Shown in pieces: positions 26,957-35,445 of a DNA stretch of 64,000 nucleotides. How positions within the stretch are numbered: position 1 is the stretch's first letter; each line of letters begins with the position of its first letter. Source of the DNA: Paraprevotella clara YIT 11840 (GTDB taxonomy: Bacteria; Bacteroidota; Bacteroidia; Bacteroidales; Bacteroidaceae). The notes beneath the pieces were generated by a model. That model was not told the origin of the DNA. It ran no database searches and saw nothing but the letters and a program-made list of their open reading frames with translations. The position numbers and the translations under genes were made by a program. The DNA is taken from NCBI RefSeq assembly GCF_000233955.1, contig NZ_JH376605.1:113042-177041 (forward strand). Reading direction: 5' to 3'.

Positions 26957-29431
26957 TTAGGATTCCGGCCGGAGCACTTCCACCGGCTTGTCGTTCATGC
27001 AACGGCGCACCTGTCCGTAGACGATGAGCGACACCACCACACACATGCCGCACACGATGACCGCCATCAGTCCCACGCCCGGCGTTTCGCCGTAGTGGAA
27101 ATATTCCATCCATTTGTGCATGAGCAATGCCGCCGGGAAGTAGGCCAACACGCCACCCACCACGACATAAAGCAAATAAGACCGGAGCTGAGACCGGAAA
27201 GCATCCCGGAAACCCGCGCCCATCACCCGGCGGATGGCCATACTCCGCCGCCGCAGGCGCAAGGAGTAGAGCAGCATGGAGAACACGCCGGAGAACGTAA
27301 CCAACACGCTGAACACCGTCAAGGCCGAAAGCAGACCGGCGTAATAAGTCTCTTCCTTGTAGCTGTCTGCCATATATCGCTCCAACGGCATCAGGTGAAT
27401 CTTATCCTCGGGCACGTCGAACCTCCGCAACACGCGGCGTATGGCAGCCTCTGCGTCCTCTCGCCGTCCCGGCGCGTGTTTGACATACACCGCATCGTGT
27501 TCCACGAAACGGCATTCGTGGCGGTCGGGAATACCGACCCACATCAATGGCCGTTCTTCTTCGTGGAAATCGCTCAGGCGCACATCCATGACACCTTTCA
27601 CTTCCAACTTTCCGGCAATATGGTTAGTCCACTTAGTATACATCATTATATTATGCCCAGTATCATCGGAGCCGACATAAAGATTCACCTTCCGGAAGTC
27701 TCCCGCCCGGAACTTCCTGCAAGCCGCCTCGTTGAACATGACCGGCTCCACACCGTCCTGTTCCGGCTGTTCTTCCAACCGCTCACCTCTCGCAACGTGC
27801 AGGTGGAAAAAGTCGAAAGCCGCATAAGGAACCTCCATATAATCTATTTCGTTTTCGGGTGTCAACCTGTCGTCCTTCTTCCCGTTCCATTCTTCTTCGG
27901 TCAGCAGGTTGATGCGCCTCCGCGAAAAACGGTTGAAAATATCCGCAGGCAAGGCTATGGCATCCGTGATACCGGCAGCCGCCTCCTTCCGGAACTCCTG
28001 CGGCAAGTCGTAAAACATGGATTTGAAATCAAAAGACTCTTCTTCGCCGGGCCAGTATTTCCGCCCGGTGTGCAAACGCAATATGTCCTCCCGTTCAAAG
28101 CCGAGGTCTTGGTTCATCATTCCCGACAACTGGCGTTGCATGCCCAAAGAGATGAACAGCAAGAAAGCCGACGCGAAACATTGCACCACCAACAGCCAAG
28201 CGTGGGAACGGCCTGCGGAAACCTCTCCGCCCAACGTAAGCCGATAGGCCCGGCGCACCTTGTGTACGGGATAACCCGTCCCGGCCACCACCAACACGAA
28301 CACAGTACACACGACTTGGGCGAAACAGACATACACATGCGAAAGATTGCCGGGCACTTGGCCCTCGTGCGCCAACCACTCCAAGGCCACGCAGCCCAAC
28401 AAAATGCCCGACAAGGCAACGGGCATGATCTCCGTCAGCATCCAAACGGCATTCTGCCACGCCGATGCTCCCAAACTGCGGCGCAAGGCGTATTCGCGCA
28501 CCCGTCCCAGAAAAACGGAAGTGTACACCGCCAAGAGGTTGACTACGGCACTCCACAGCAACAAGACGGAAATCAGCGTGAACGCCAAAGGGTAAAAATA
28601 AGCGTGCAGGAAAGATTCGCCGTAACCCGTCTTATGCGCCGTGCGCAAGGGAATAAGCCGGAACTTCCAGTGACTTTTATCCGACGGCAAGTAAATCCGG
28701 CTGAACGCTTTCTCCACAGCCGACGGGTCGTCCGTACGAATGCAGGCACTGTAAAGTTGGCTGCCATCCCATCCCCATTCCCATTCCTGCACATTTGGCG
28801 GCAACAACATCTCATAGCCCCAATACGAATCGCCTTCGTTGTCGGCCACCACCGCCCCCACGGTCAGCCAATCGGGCAACCTCCAAGCGGAAGCCTCAAA
28901 AGTCTGTCCCACGACATCCGTCTTACCGAAAATCTTCCGGGCCAGGCTCTCCGTCAACACCACATGCCCGGGAGTAGCCAATGCTTTTTCAGGGTCGCCG
29001 GACAACACCGTAAGCCCCAAGGCACGCACCATCCCGGGAAACGAAAGCAAACCACTGGCATAAAAATACGCTTCTTCCCGCCCATCGGGATAAATCTGAG
29101 CGTTCACCGTCATTCCGGCGAAACCGACTTCCGCCTTCCCTTCCAACAGGCTGTCCAACTGCATAGCCACCGGCAAAACCACGTAAGGCCATGTATAAGT
29201 ATTAGAATACGACAAACTGGCCGTATCATCATGCTGCACCAAATACAAGTCCTTGTAATCCGGACGAAAGTAATCGTAGTTCGTTTCCGTCCACAGCCAG
29301 TTCAGGCTGAACGTCAGGCACACGATGCCCACGGCCAAACCCGTGGCAGAGATTCCGGCCTGCCAACCGTGACTGCGCAGATTGCGCAAGGCCTGCTTCA
29401 GGTTCTGAACCCACAAACTTATTGTTCCCAT
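26957..29431 (-). CDS. ABC transporter permease, FtsX/MacB type (paralogue 1)
   Basis: An 824-residue FtsX/MacB-type permease, first of the three in transcription order, 23 bases after hlyD. The N-terminus (MGTISLWVQNLKQALRNLRSHGWQ by parts) diverges more than that of the other two, but the C-terminal ~130 residues are almost the same. A two-fold arrangement of membrane and periplasmic blocks is visible. Confidence 0.88.
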   Translation of the reverse strand: MGTISLWVQNLKQALRNLRSHGWQAGISATGLAVGIVCLTFSLNWLWTETNYDYFRPDYKDLYLVQHDDTASLSYSNTYTWPYVVLPVAMQLDSLLEGKAEVGFAGMTVNAQIYPDGREEAYFYASGLLSFPGMVRALGLTVLSGDPEKALATPGHVVLTESLARKIFGKTDVVGQTFEASAWRLPDWLTVGAVVADNEGDSYWGYEMLLPPNVQEWEWGWDGSQLYSACIRTDDPSAVEKAFSRIYLPSDKSHWKFRLIPLRTAHKTGYGESFLHAYFYPLAFTLISVLLLWSAVVNLLAVYTSVFLGRVREYALRRSLGASAWQNAVWMLTEIMPVALSGILLGCVALEWLAHEGQVPGNLSHVYVCFAQVVCTVFVLVVAGTGYPVHKVRRAYRLTLGGEVSAGRSHAWLLVVQCFASAFLLFISLGMQRQLSGMMNQDLGFEREDILRLHTGRKYWPGEEESFDFKSMFYDLPQEFRKEAAAGITDAIALPADIFNRFSRRRINLLTEEEWNGKKDDRLTPENEIDYMEVPYAAFDFFHLHVARGERLEEQPEQDGVEPVMFNEAACRKFRAGDFRKVNLYVGSDDTGHNIMMYTKWTNHIAGKLEVKGVMDVRLSDFHEEERPLMWVGIPDRHECRFVEHDAVYVKHAPGRREDAEAAIRRVLRRFDVPEDKIHLMPLERYMADSYKEETYYAGLLSALTVFSVLVTFSGVFSMLLYSLRLRRRSMAIRRVMGAGFRDAFRSQLRSYLLYVVVGGVLAYFPAALLMHKWMEYFHYGETPGVGLMAVIVCGMCVVVSLIVYGQVRRCMNDKPVEVLRPES

Positions 29432-29454
29432 AGCTTCAAACTATTTCCTTGGTT

Positions 29455-30708
29455 TCATTCGTCCCATGCCAATTCCTCCACGTCGCCATAACGGCTGTAA
29501 CCGGACGTAATGACACGGTCGCCGGGCCGGAGGCCTTCCAACACTTCATATTGCTTGGGGTTCTGCCGCCCCAAACGGATGAATGTGCGCACGGCACGGT
29601 TCTCGCCCGGCACCACCTTATAAATCCACTGTCCGCCCGTCACGGAATAGAAATCGCCACGAGGGATGGTCAGCACCCGTTCCGGGTTACCCAATTCTAT
29701 CTGTACGCGCAGAGCCTGCCCGAGGCGCAAGGACGGAGGTACCTCGCCCGTAAAAGCCAAATCCACAGTAAACATACGGTCCTTGACTTCCGGTACGACA
29801 CGCCGCACCGACATGGCATACGGCTTGCCTTTGTAAGTGCCTTTGGCAGGAAGTCCGCTTACGATACGGTCGATGTAATACTCCCCGGGAGTGACCCGCA
29901 CCTTATAGCGATCAAGCACCTTGACTTCCCCGATTTCCCCTCCGGCCTGCACCTGTTGGCCGGGCACGACCGTGAGGTTGCTCAACTGCCCCGTGAGGGG
30001 GGCGCGCACCACGAGCCACTCTTGCTTGGCCTTCACCCGCTCGAATTTCCGGATTTCCTGTTCCCGGTCGTTGCGGATGAGCGAACGGCGCACGATGGTA
30101 GCCGCCGAGTCATGCTGCAAGCTCTCCTGTTCCAGTTCCGCCGCACGGGTCTTGTACTCGTACTCCTGCCGCGCCACCTCCAGTTCCGCCTTGCTCTTGA
30201 TGCCCATGCGGAACTCCTCTTGGCTCAGGGCATAGCTGTCCGAAATGCGTTGCAGCTCATAACGGTTCTGCAACACCTGCTTGCGCAGGAGCAAAGTCTT
30301 CTGCTCCATCTCGATTTCCTGCTCACGGTAGGACATGAGTTGCTTGTGCAGGGCATTCTCCTGCACCTCCATCTCGTCCAACAGCTCGGGATTGGACAGC
30401 ACCAGCAACGTGTCACCCTGCCGCACCCGTGCGCCCTCTTCGGCCACGATGCGCTCCACGTAGCCGCTTATCCGGCTGTTCACGCGCAAGGAGAGCATGG
30501 GCTGCACCACCCCCTCCTGCTCCACGTATTCCAGAAAGTCGGCCTGCACGGCTTCGGCCAGTCCCAACGTATCGGCCGACACGCGCTGTTTCTCGGGCGA
30601 GAACAACAAGGCCACCGTATAGGCTGCCAAGGAGAGGAACACGACGCCTCCCAACACATAATATTTGTGGCGCACGAACCACGGTTTTTTCTTGAGTTGT
30701 ATGTCCAT
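29455..30708 (-). CDS. HlyD/MacA-type periplasmic adaptor
   Basis: A 417-residue membrane-fusion protein. It has one N-terminal membrane anchor (YVLGGVVFLSLAAYTVALLFS), a lipoyl/barrel half (VNSRISGYVERIVAEEGARVRQGDTLLVL), a long alpha-hairpin coiled coil (about 105-205), the second lipoyl half (WLVVRAPLTGQLSNLTVVPGQQVQAG) and a C-terminal beta domain. It would link the permeases to the TolC-like outer-membrane channel encoded just upstream. Confidence 0.9.
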   Translation of the reverse strand: MDIQLKKKPWFVRHKYYVLGGVVFLSLAAYTVALLFSPEKQRVSADTLGLAEAVQADFLEYVEQEGVVQPMLSLRVNSRISGYVERIVAEEGARVRQGDTLLVLSNPELLDEMEVQENALHKQLMSYREQEIEMEQKTLLLRKQVLQNRYELQRISDSYALSQEEFRMGIKSKAELEVARQEYEYKTRAAELEQESLQHDSAATIVRRSLIRNDREQEIRKFERVKAKQEWLVVRAPLTGQLSNLTVVPGQQVQAGGEIGEVKVLDRYKVRVTPGEYYIDRIVSGLPAKGTYKGKPYAMSVRRVVPEVKDRMFTVDLAFTGEVPPSLRLGQALRVQIELGNPERVLTIPRGDFYSVTGGQWIYKVVPGENRAVRTFIRLGRQNPKQYEVLEGLRPGDRVITSGYSRYGDVEELAWDE

Positions 30709-30741
30709 ATATAATAAGGTATAAGCGTTACACGAATGGGG

Positions 30742-32247
30742 TCAGTCTTTCACCAGTTGCCCGTAATCCACCTGCAACGGACGGCCTTCGAAGAAATCGT
30801 AGAGCGTCAGGCTGCGCAGGGTGTAGTAGAGGCTCCAGTAAGTGTGCAGGGCGTTCAGGTAATTCCGGCGCGCGGCATCCTTCTCCTCGATAGAGGCGTT
30901 GAGGTCGAGCACACTGGATTTTCCCAACACGTACAGGCGGCGTGCCACTTCGCTGCGGCGCAAGGCCGTGCTGTCCGTCCGGGCCGCCACACGCACACGT
31001 AGCCCTTGCAGGTTGAACTGCCCTACCAACTTGCGGATATTCTGGTCGAAGTCCGTGCGGCTCTGCTCCACTTGCGTCTCCACCAAGTCCTGTTGCGAAC
31101 GGGCCACGCGCACTTGTCCGCGCCCCTTTCCCCAGTCCAGGATGGGCAAGGTGATACCGATGCTCACCGCCTGTTGGTCGAGCGGATGGCGGTAGGTGGA
31201 AGAGAAATTCTCTGCCGTCTGCGTCAGACCGAAACGGAGATACAGGTCGGCTTTCAGGCCGGCGTTGGCCTTGGCCTGCGCCACGTTGCTTTCCGCCTCC
31301 AACTTGCGCCGCTTCATGTAGAGGATGTCGGGACTGTGGAGATGCGCCCACTGCAAGGCCGCCCCCTCCTCTACCATCACGTCGGGCACTTCCGTGACCA
31401 TCCGTATCGCGGGCAAGGTGTCGCCTTCATGCAAACCCAGATAGGAACGCAAGTCCAAGGCGCATTCGTCCATCTCGATACGGGCATTCAGCCGGTTGGT
31501 CTCCTCGTTCAGGCGGTTGATTTCGAGTTGGAGCATCTCGTTCTCGGTGGTCGTACCAATCTGGTAACGCCCCTGTGCGAAACGGTAGAGCGTGTCGGCA
31601 TGGGCGAAATTCTGGCACGCCGTGGCATAGTTGCTCTGTGCCATGGCCAACGCGAAGAACTTGTCCACGGCCCGTGCGGCTACCAACTCCATCGTCTCCA
31701 GATAAGACCGTTGCGCCTCCTCGTAGCGCACCGGTTCGATGCGCCGCCTCCACTTCAGGTTGTTGTACCCGAAAAGCGACTGGCTGTAGCCGATGTTGAC
31801 CGGCACGCTCTTCCATGAAAAAGTGCGGTCACTCAGCAAATCCGTACGCAAGAGGGAGGATTCCAGGGACAACGTGCCGCCCGTCCAACTGACATTCTGC
31901 TGCACGCGCAGGGACAGGTCGGTGTTCAACAGGTTTTGCTCGACGAAACGCACCGACCCGTCTTCCATCGTGATTTGGTTGATGGAACGGTCGAGGTTCG
32001 GCCCGGAAGTCAATGTGAGCGAAGGCAAGTAATCAGCCCGGAACGAGCGATAGTCCCAATAGGCCGAGCGGAATGTATGGCGCGCAGCCAACGCGTCGGG
32101 CGAAGACTGACAGGCCTGGAGCACCACGTCGTCCAGTCCCCAGCCGCCCGTGGGCGGAAGAGGCTGTGCCGCCACCCCCATGCCCCAGCACGCCACGCAT
32201 GCCACGCATCCTATCCGCATTCTGATGTCCATAAGTCTTTTTATCAT
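30742..32247 (-). CDS. TolC-family outer-membrane efflux channel
   Basis: About 500 residues with a signal peptide (MRIGCVACVACWGMGVAAQ) and the two-fold outer-membrane-efflux repeat: long helices rich in Glu/Arg/Asn and beta segments such as SLRVQQNVSWTGGTLSLES and VSIGITLPILDWGKGRGQV. First gene of the minus-strand efflux operon. The start is ATG 32247 or 32232; upstream in-frame starts up to 32352 lie across the sigma-54 promoter and are rejected. Confidence 0.88.
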   Translation of the reverse strand: MIKRLMDIRMRIGCVACVACWGMGVAAQPLPPTGGWGLDDVVLQACQSSPDALAARHTFRSAYWDYRSFRADYLPSLTLTSGPNLDRSINQITMEDGSVRFVEQNLLNTDLSLRVQQNVSWTGGTLSLESSLLRTDLLSDRTFSWKSVPVNIGYSQSLFGYNNLKWRRRIEPVRYEEAQRSYLETMELVAARAVDKFFALAMAQSNYATACQNFAHADTLYRFAQGRYQIGTTTENEMLQLEINRLNEETNRLNARIEMDECALDLRSYLGLHEGDTLPAIRMVTEVPDVMVEEGAALQWAHLHSPDILYMKRRKLEAESNVAQAKANAGLKADLYLRFGLTQTAENFSSTYRHPLDQQAVSIGITLPILDWGKGRGQVRVARSQQDLVETQVEQSRTDFDQNIRKLVGQFNLQGLRVRVAARTDSTALRRSEVARRLYVLGKSSVLDLNASIEEKDAARRNYLNALHTYWSLYYTLRSLTLYDFFEGRPLQVDYGQLVKD

Positions 32248-32266
32248 TCGTTTACAACTAATCATA

Positions 32267-32282
32267 TCCAATTTGCGTGCCA
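32267..32282 (-). promoter_or_regulatory. Sigma-54 (-24/-12) promoter of the efflux operon
   Basis: TGGCACGCAAATTGGA on the minus strand differs from TGGCACG-N4-TTGCA at one position. Initiation about 12 bases downstream (near 32256) fits a start codon at 32247 or 32232. A sigma-54-type activator gene lies divergently next to it. Confidence 0.7.
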
Positions 32283-32337
32283 AAAACACAAACAACTGTA
32301 TTCCAGACGCGTACCCCATCCACACCGGAAAACAAGT

Positions 32338-32382
32338 TGTGCGGATTTGCACTTTTTATGTGCGAAAATGCACATCCGCACA
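32338..32382. promoter_or_regulatory. Activator-binding sites between tolC and the response regulator
   Basis: Two 15-bp sites, TGTGCGGATTTGCAC (32338-32352) and TGTGCGAAAATGCAC (32359-32373), each hold the dyad GTGC-N6-GCAC and start 21 bp apart, two helical turns. TGTGCGGAT (32338-32346) is also perfectly inverted at 32374-32382. They lie roughly 65-90 bp upstream of the -24 element and just before the regulator's own -7 box. Confidence 0.65.
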
Positions 32383-32392
32383 CATTTTTGCG

Positions 32393-32400
32393 TAACTTTG
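32393..32400 (+). promoter_or_regulatory. -7 box of the response regulator-kinase pair
   Basis: TAACTTTG matches TAnnTTTG, 23 bases before the regulator start codon and directly next to the activator sites, which suggests autoregulation. Confidence 0.6.
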
Positions 32401-32423
32401 CCTCGCATCAAATACCATATTCT

Positions 32424-33791
32424 ATGCCTGCATTAGGAAAAATACTCATCATAGACGACAACGAAGACGTGCTCTTCGCCCTCCATCTCCTGCTTGAACC
32501 CTACGCGGAGAAAGTCAAGGTCATGCGTTCGCCCGACCGTATCGTACATTTCATTACCGACTTCCGGCCGGACATCGTACTGCTGGACATGAACTTCACC
32601 CGCGACACCGTGAGCGGACAGGAGGGCATGGACTGCCTGCAGGAAATCCTGAAACTGGACCGCCATGCCGTGGTGGTCATGATGACGGCCTACGCCGACA
32701 CGGACAAAGCCGTGCAGGCCATCAAGGCCGGGGCTACGGACTTCGTGTCGAAACCTTGGGAAAACGACAAGCTGCTGGCCACGCTCCACGCCGCCATGAA
32801 GTTGCGCCGCTCACAGACGGAGGTGGGACGGCTCGAGGAGCGCGTGGAAGCCCTCAGTGCCGAACGGGAAACGCCTCAACCCCTGCTCATCGGCGAGTCG
32901 GAGGGCATGAGGAACATCGTCTCCACCATCGGACGTTTGCGCGAGGCCGACGTGAACGTGCTTCTGTTGGGTGAGAACGGCACGGGGAAGGACGTAGTGG
33001 CCCGCTATCTTCTCGCCCATTCGTCGCGCGCGGCAGAACCGTTCGTGACCATCGACGTGGGTGCCGTGCCGGAAACCTTGTTCGAGAGCGAACTGTTCGG
33101 ATACGAGAAAGGGGCCTTCACCGATGCCCGCAAAGAAAAGAAAGGACGGCTGGAACTGGCCCATGGGGGTACGCTCTTCCTCGATGAAGTGGGCAACCTC
33201 TCCCCCGCCGCCCAAAGCAAGCTGCTCACGGCCTTGGAGAAAAGGCGCATCGTGAGGCTCGGCGGCACGCGCGAGATTCCGATAGACGTGCGCCTGATAT
33301 GCGCCACCAACGCCGACTTGCACGCGCAGGTGACGGAGGGTACGTTCCGGCAAGACCTGTTCTACCGCATCAACACGGTGGAAATCCACATCCCGCCCCT
33401 GCGCGAACGCGGCGAGGACATCCAACTGCTGGCCGACCATTTCCTGCGGACGTACGCACGGAAATACAAGAAAGACATCCGGCAAATCGCACGCGACGCA
33501 AGGGGAAAGCTGCAACGGTATGCCTGGCCGGGAAACGTACGCGAACTGCAACATGCCATCGAACGCGCCGTCGTGCTCTGCAACGCCGACACCCTCCATG
33601 CCGACGACTTCCTGTTGCACGCCCCGGCATCGCCCGTGGCCGACGGCGAGACCCTCAACTTGGAAGCACTGGAACGCAACGCCGTGGAGAAAGCCGTCCG
33701 CCTGTGCGAAGGCAACATGAGCCGCGCCGCCCAGATGTTAGGCATCACGCGTTACTCGCTCTATCGCAAACTCGAAAAATTAGGCTTATGA
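32424..33791 (+). CDS. Sigma-54-dependent response regulator (NtrC family)
   Basis: A 455-residue regulator: receiver domain (ILIIDDNEDVLFAL, phospho-Asp in DIVLLDMNF, residues 1-125), AAA+ domain (~150-375; Walker A LGENGTGKDVVA, Walker B GGTLFLDEVGNL) and a C-terminal Fis-type HTH (MSRAAQMLGITRYSLYRKLEKL). The sigma-54 contact loop reads GAFTDA, one change from GAFTGA. Start taken at ATG 32424 because the receiver fold begins there; the open frame upstream crosses the promoter and operator. It overlaps the kinase gene by ATGA. Confidence 0.92.
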   Translation: MPALGKILIIDDNEDVLFALHLLLEPYAEKVKVMRSPDRIVHFITDFRPDIVLLDMNFTRDTVSGQEGMDCLQEILKLDRHAVVVMMTAYADTDKAVQAIKAGATDFVSKPWENDKLLATLHAAMKLRRSQTEVGRLEERVEALSAERETPQPLLIGESEGMRNIVSTIGRLREADVNVLLLGENGTGKDVVARYLLAHSSRAAEPFVTIDVGAVPETLFESELFGYEKGAFTDARKEKKGRLELAHGGTLFLDEVGNLSPAAQSKLLTALEKRRIVRLGGTREIPIDVRLICATNADLHAQVTEGTFRQDLFYRINTVEIHIPPLRERGEDIQLLADHFLRTYARKYKKDIRQIARDARGKLQRYAWPGNVRELQHAIERAVVLCNADTLHADDFLLHAPASPVADGETLNLEALERNAVEKAVRLCEGNMSRAAQMLGITRYSLYRKLEKLGL

Positions 33792-35092
33792 AAATACCCC
33801 CTTCCTGGCAGACAGCCGCCTGCGGCGCAGGCCTGTTCCTGACGGCCTCCGCCGCCTGCTTCTGCGGCGCGAAGCAACTGTGGCTCACCGCTGCCGTGTG
33901 CGTCGCGGCTTTCGTCGGCCTGTATGCTTCCCTCCACCACCGGCAGACACGCCAAATCCGGCTGTTGCGCTCTTTCATACGGGGCATCCGCCACAGCGGG
34001 TTGAAAGAGATTCCCCGTTTCGTTCCGGAGGAATCCGCTCGTGCACTCGGCCTGGAACGGGAAATCGAACACACGCTCGCCGCATACCGGCAACAACTGT
34101 TCGACGAGGCCACCCGCCAGAAATATTACCAACTCCTGCTCGACCACGTGGACACCGGCATCGTCTCGTGCGACGGCGAAGGGCACGTGGAATGGATGAA
34201 CCGGGCGGCCACGGCACAAGTAGGTACATGCCGGCGCGTGCCGGAGGAATGGTTGCGGCGGTCCGGACCGGAGGCGCGCGTAGTACCGGTGGAACGCCAC
34301 GGGCAGACGAAAGACCTCCTGCTCTCGTCCACACGCTTCACTTTGGATAACCGCCCACGGATACTCTTCACGCTCAAAGACATACACCACGTGTTGGAAG
34401 AACAGCAACTGGAATCGTGGAAGACGCTCACCCGGGTACTGACCCACGAAATCATGAACTCCCTCACTCCTATCCTGTCGCTGAGCGAGACGCTCACCCG
34501 GCAGGCTCCCACGGCAGAACCTTCCGCCAAACAGTACGGCCAGATGCAGCAAGCCTTAGAGGCCATCTACCGCCGCAGCAAAGGTCTGCTCCACTTCACG
34601 GAGAACTACCGCAAACTGACCCGTGTACCCCCTCCGCAATACGCAGCCATCCGTGTGGACGAGCTTTTCGACGACCTGAAGAAGTTGTTCGAGGGCATGT
34701 ATCTCACCTTCGACCAACCTTATCCCGGTTTCACGTTCCAAGCCGACCGCTCCCAAATCGAACAGGTCTTGATTAACCTGATTACCAACGCACGCGACGC
34801 ATCCCCCAACCCCGAAAGCGAAATAAAAATACACTTGCGCCGGAACACGGCCGAAGACGAAGTGCAAATCAGCGTGCAGGACTACGGACAAGGCATCCCC
34901 GTGGAAGCACAGGAGCGCATCTTCGTCCCGTTCTACACCACCAAGCCAAACGGTTCGGGCATCGGACTGGCCTTGTGCAAGCAAATCGTCAACCAGCACC
35001 ACGGCTACATCACCCTGCATTCCACTGTGGAGAAAGGCAGTCTGTTCACCCTCTGCCTGCCGCGCAACGGCCTGCGTACGCCCCAAACTTAA
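33788..35092 (+). CDS. Sensor histidine kinase paired with the sigma-54 regulator
   Basis: A 434-residue kinase: two N-terminal membrane segments (AACGAGLFLTASAACFCGA, LWLTAAVCVAAFVGLYAS), a PAS-like part (HVDTGIVSCDGEGHVEWMNRAA), the phospho-acceptor box LTHEIMNSLTPILSL (His near residue 220), then HATPase motifs (LINLITNARDAS, VQDYGQGIP, GSGIGLALCKQIVNQHHG). Translation is probably coupled to the regulator by a 4-base overlap. The short extracellular span suggests sensing in or near the membrane (inference). Confidence 0.9.
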   Translation: MKIPPSWQTAACGAGLFLTASAACFCGAKQLWLTAAVCVAAFVGLYASLHHRQTRQIRLLRSFIRGIRHSGLKEIPRFVPEESARALGLEREIEHTLAAYRQQLFDEATRQKYYQLLLDHVDTGIVSCDGEGHVEWMNRAATAQVGTCRRVPEEWLRRSGPEARVVPVERHGQTKDLLLSSTRFTLDNRPRILFTLKDIHHVLEEQQLESWKTLTRVLTHEIMNSLTPILSLSETLTRQAPTAEPSAKQYGQMQQALEAIYRRSKGLLHFTENYRKLTRVPPPQYAAIRVDELFDDLKKLFEGMYLTFDQPYPGFTFQADRSQIEQVLINLITNARDASPNPESEIKIHLRRNTAEDEVQISVQDYGQGIPVEAQERIFVPFYTTKPNGSGIGLALCKQIVNQHHGYITLHSTVEKGSLFTLCLPRNGLRTPQT

Positions 35093-35179
35093 AACGCACA
35101 GGACGAAAGCTTGTATACAATTTTTTTACCGTCGTCACTTCATTCTATTATTCACTATAAATCAACGACATACGACATC

Positions 35180-35255
35180 AAAATCAATCTCCTGAGAACG
35201 GAAAATCGTTTGGCGCAGAATGAAAAATCATTCGGCTGAGATTGATTTTCCGTTC
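35180..35255. repeat. Palindromic intergenic repeat (dispersed 22-bp family, copy 2)
   Basis: Two 22-bp units (35200-35221, 35222-35243) carry the reverse complement of the 18123-18188 repeat, including TTCGGCTGAGATTGA. Two perfect 12-bp inverted pairs enclose them: AAAATCAATCTC/GAGATTGATTTT (35180-35191, 35238-35249) and GAACGGAAAATC/GATTTTCCGTTC (35196-35207, 35244-35255). The rest of the gap 35093-35445 shows no gene. Confidence 0.75.
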
Positions 35256-35407
35256 TGCGGCAAACGAAACGAAGCTTTCAGCAGGGGAAAAATGTAACGC
35301 TTTCGGAAGAAAGCGAAGTTCCTTCACATCCATTCAAAAGACAGGGCAAACCGCTCCTACCACGTTAAATATTATTAGAAAAGGATACAGGATAAAGAAT
35401 AAATCCC

Positions 35408-35415
35408 TACCTTTG
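35408..35415 (+). promoter_or_regulatory. -7 box for the propeller-protein gene
   Basis: TACCTTTG fits TAnnTTTG, 31 bases before the start codon at 35446. No clear -33 box. Confidence 0.5.
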
Positions 35416-35445
35416 AATCAATAAGGTATAACCATCAGTTTGAAC

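Noticed and set aside
27095..29491. A 798-codon plus-strand open frame
   Set aside because: It is the antisense shadow of the FtsX-type permease on the minus strand. It is His/Gln/Pro-rich and has no family features, as expected for antisense translation of GC-rich coding DNA.
32277..32423. Upstream extension of the sigma-54 regulator
   Set aside because: The extended frame crosses the -7 box, the dyads and the sigma-54 promoter, and the receiver domain begins cleanly at ATG 32424.
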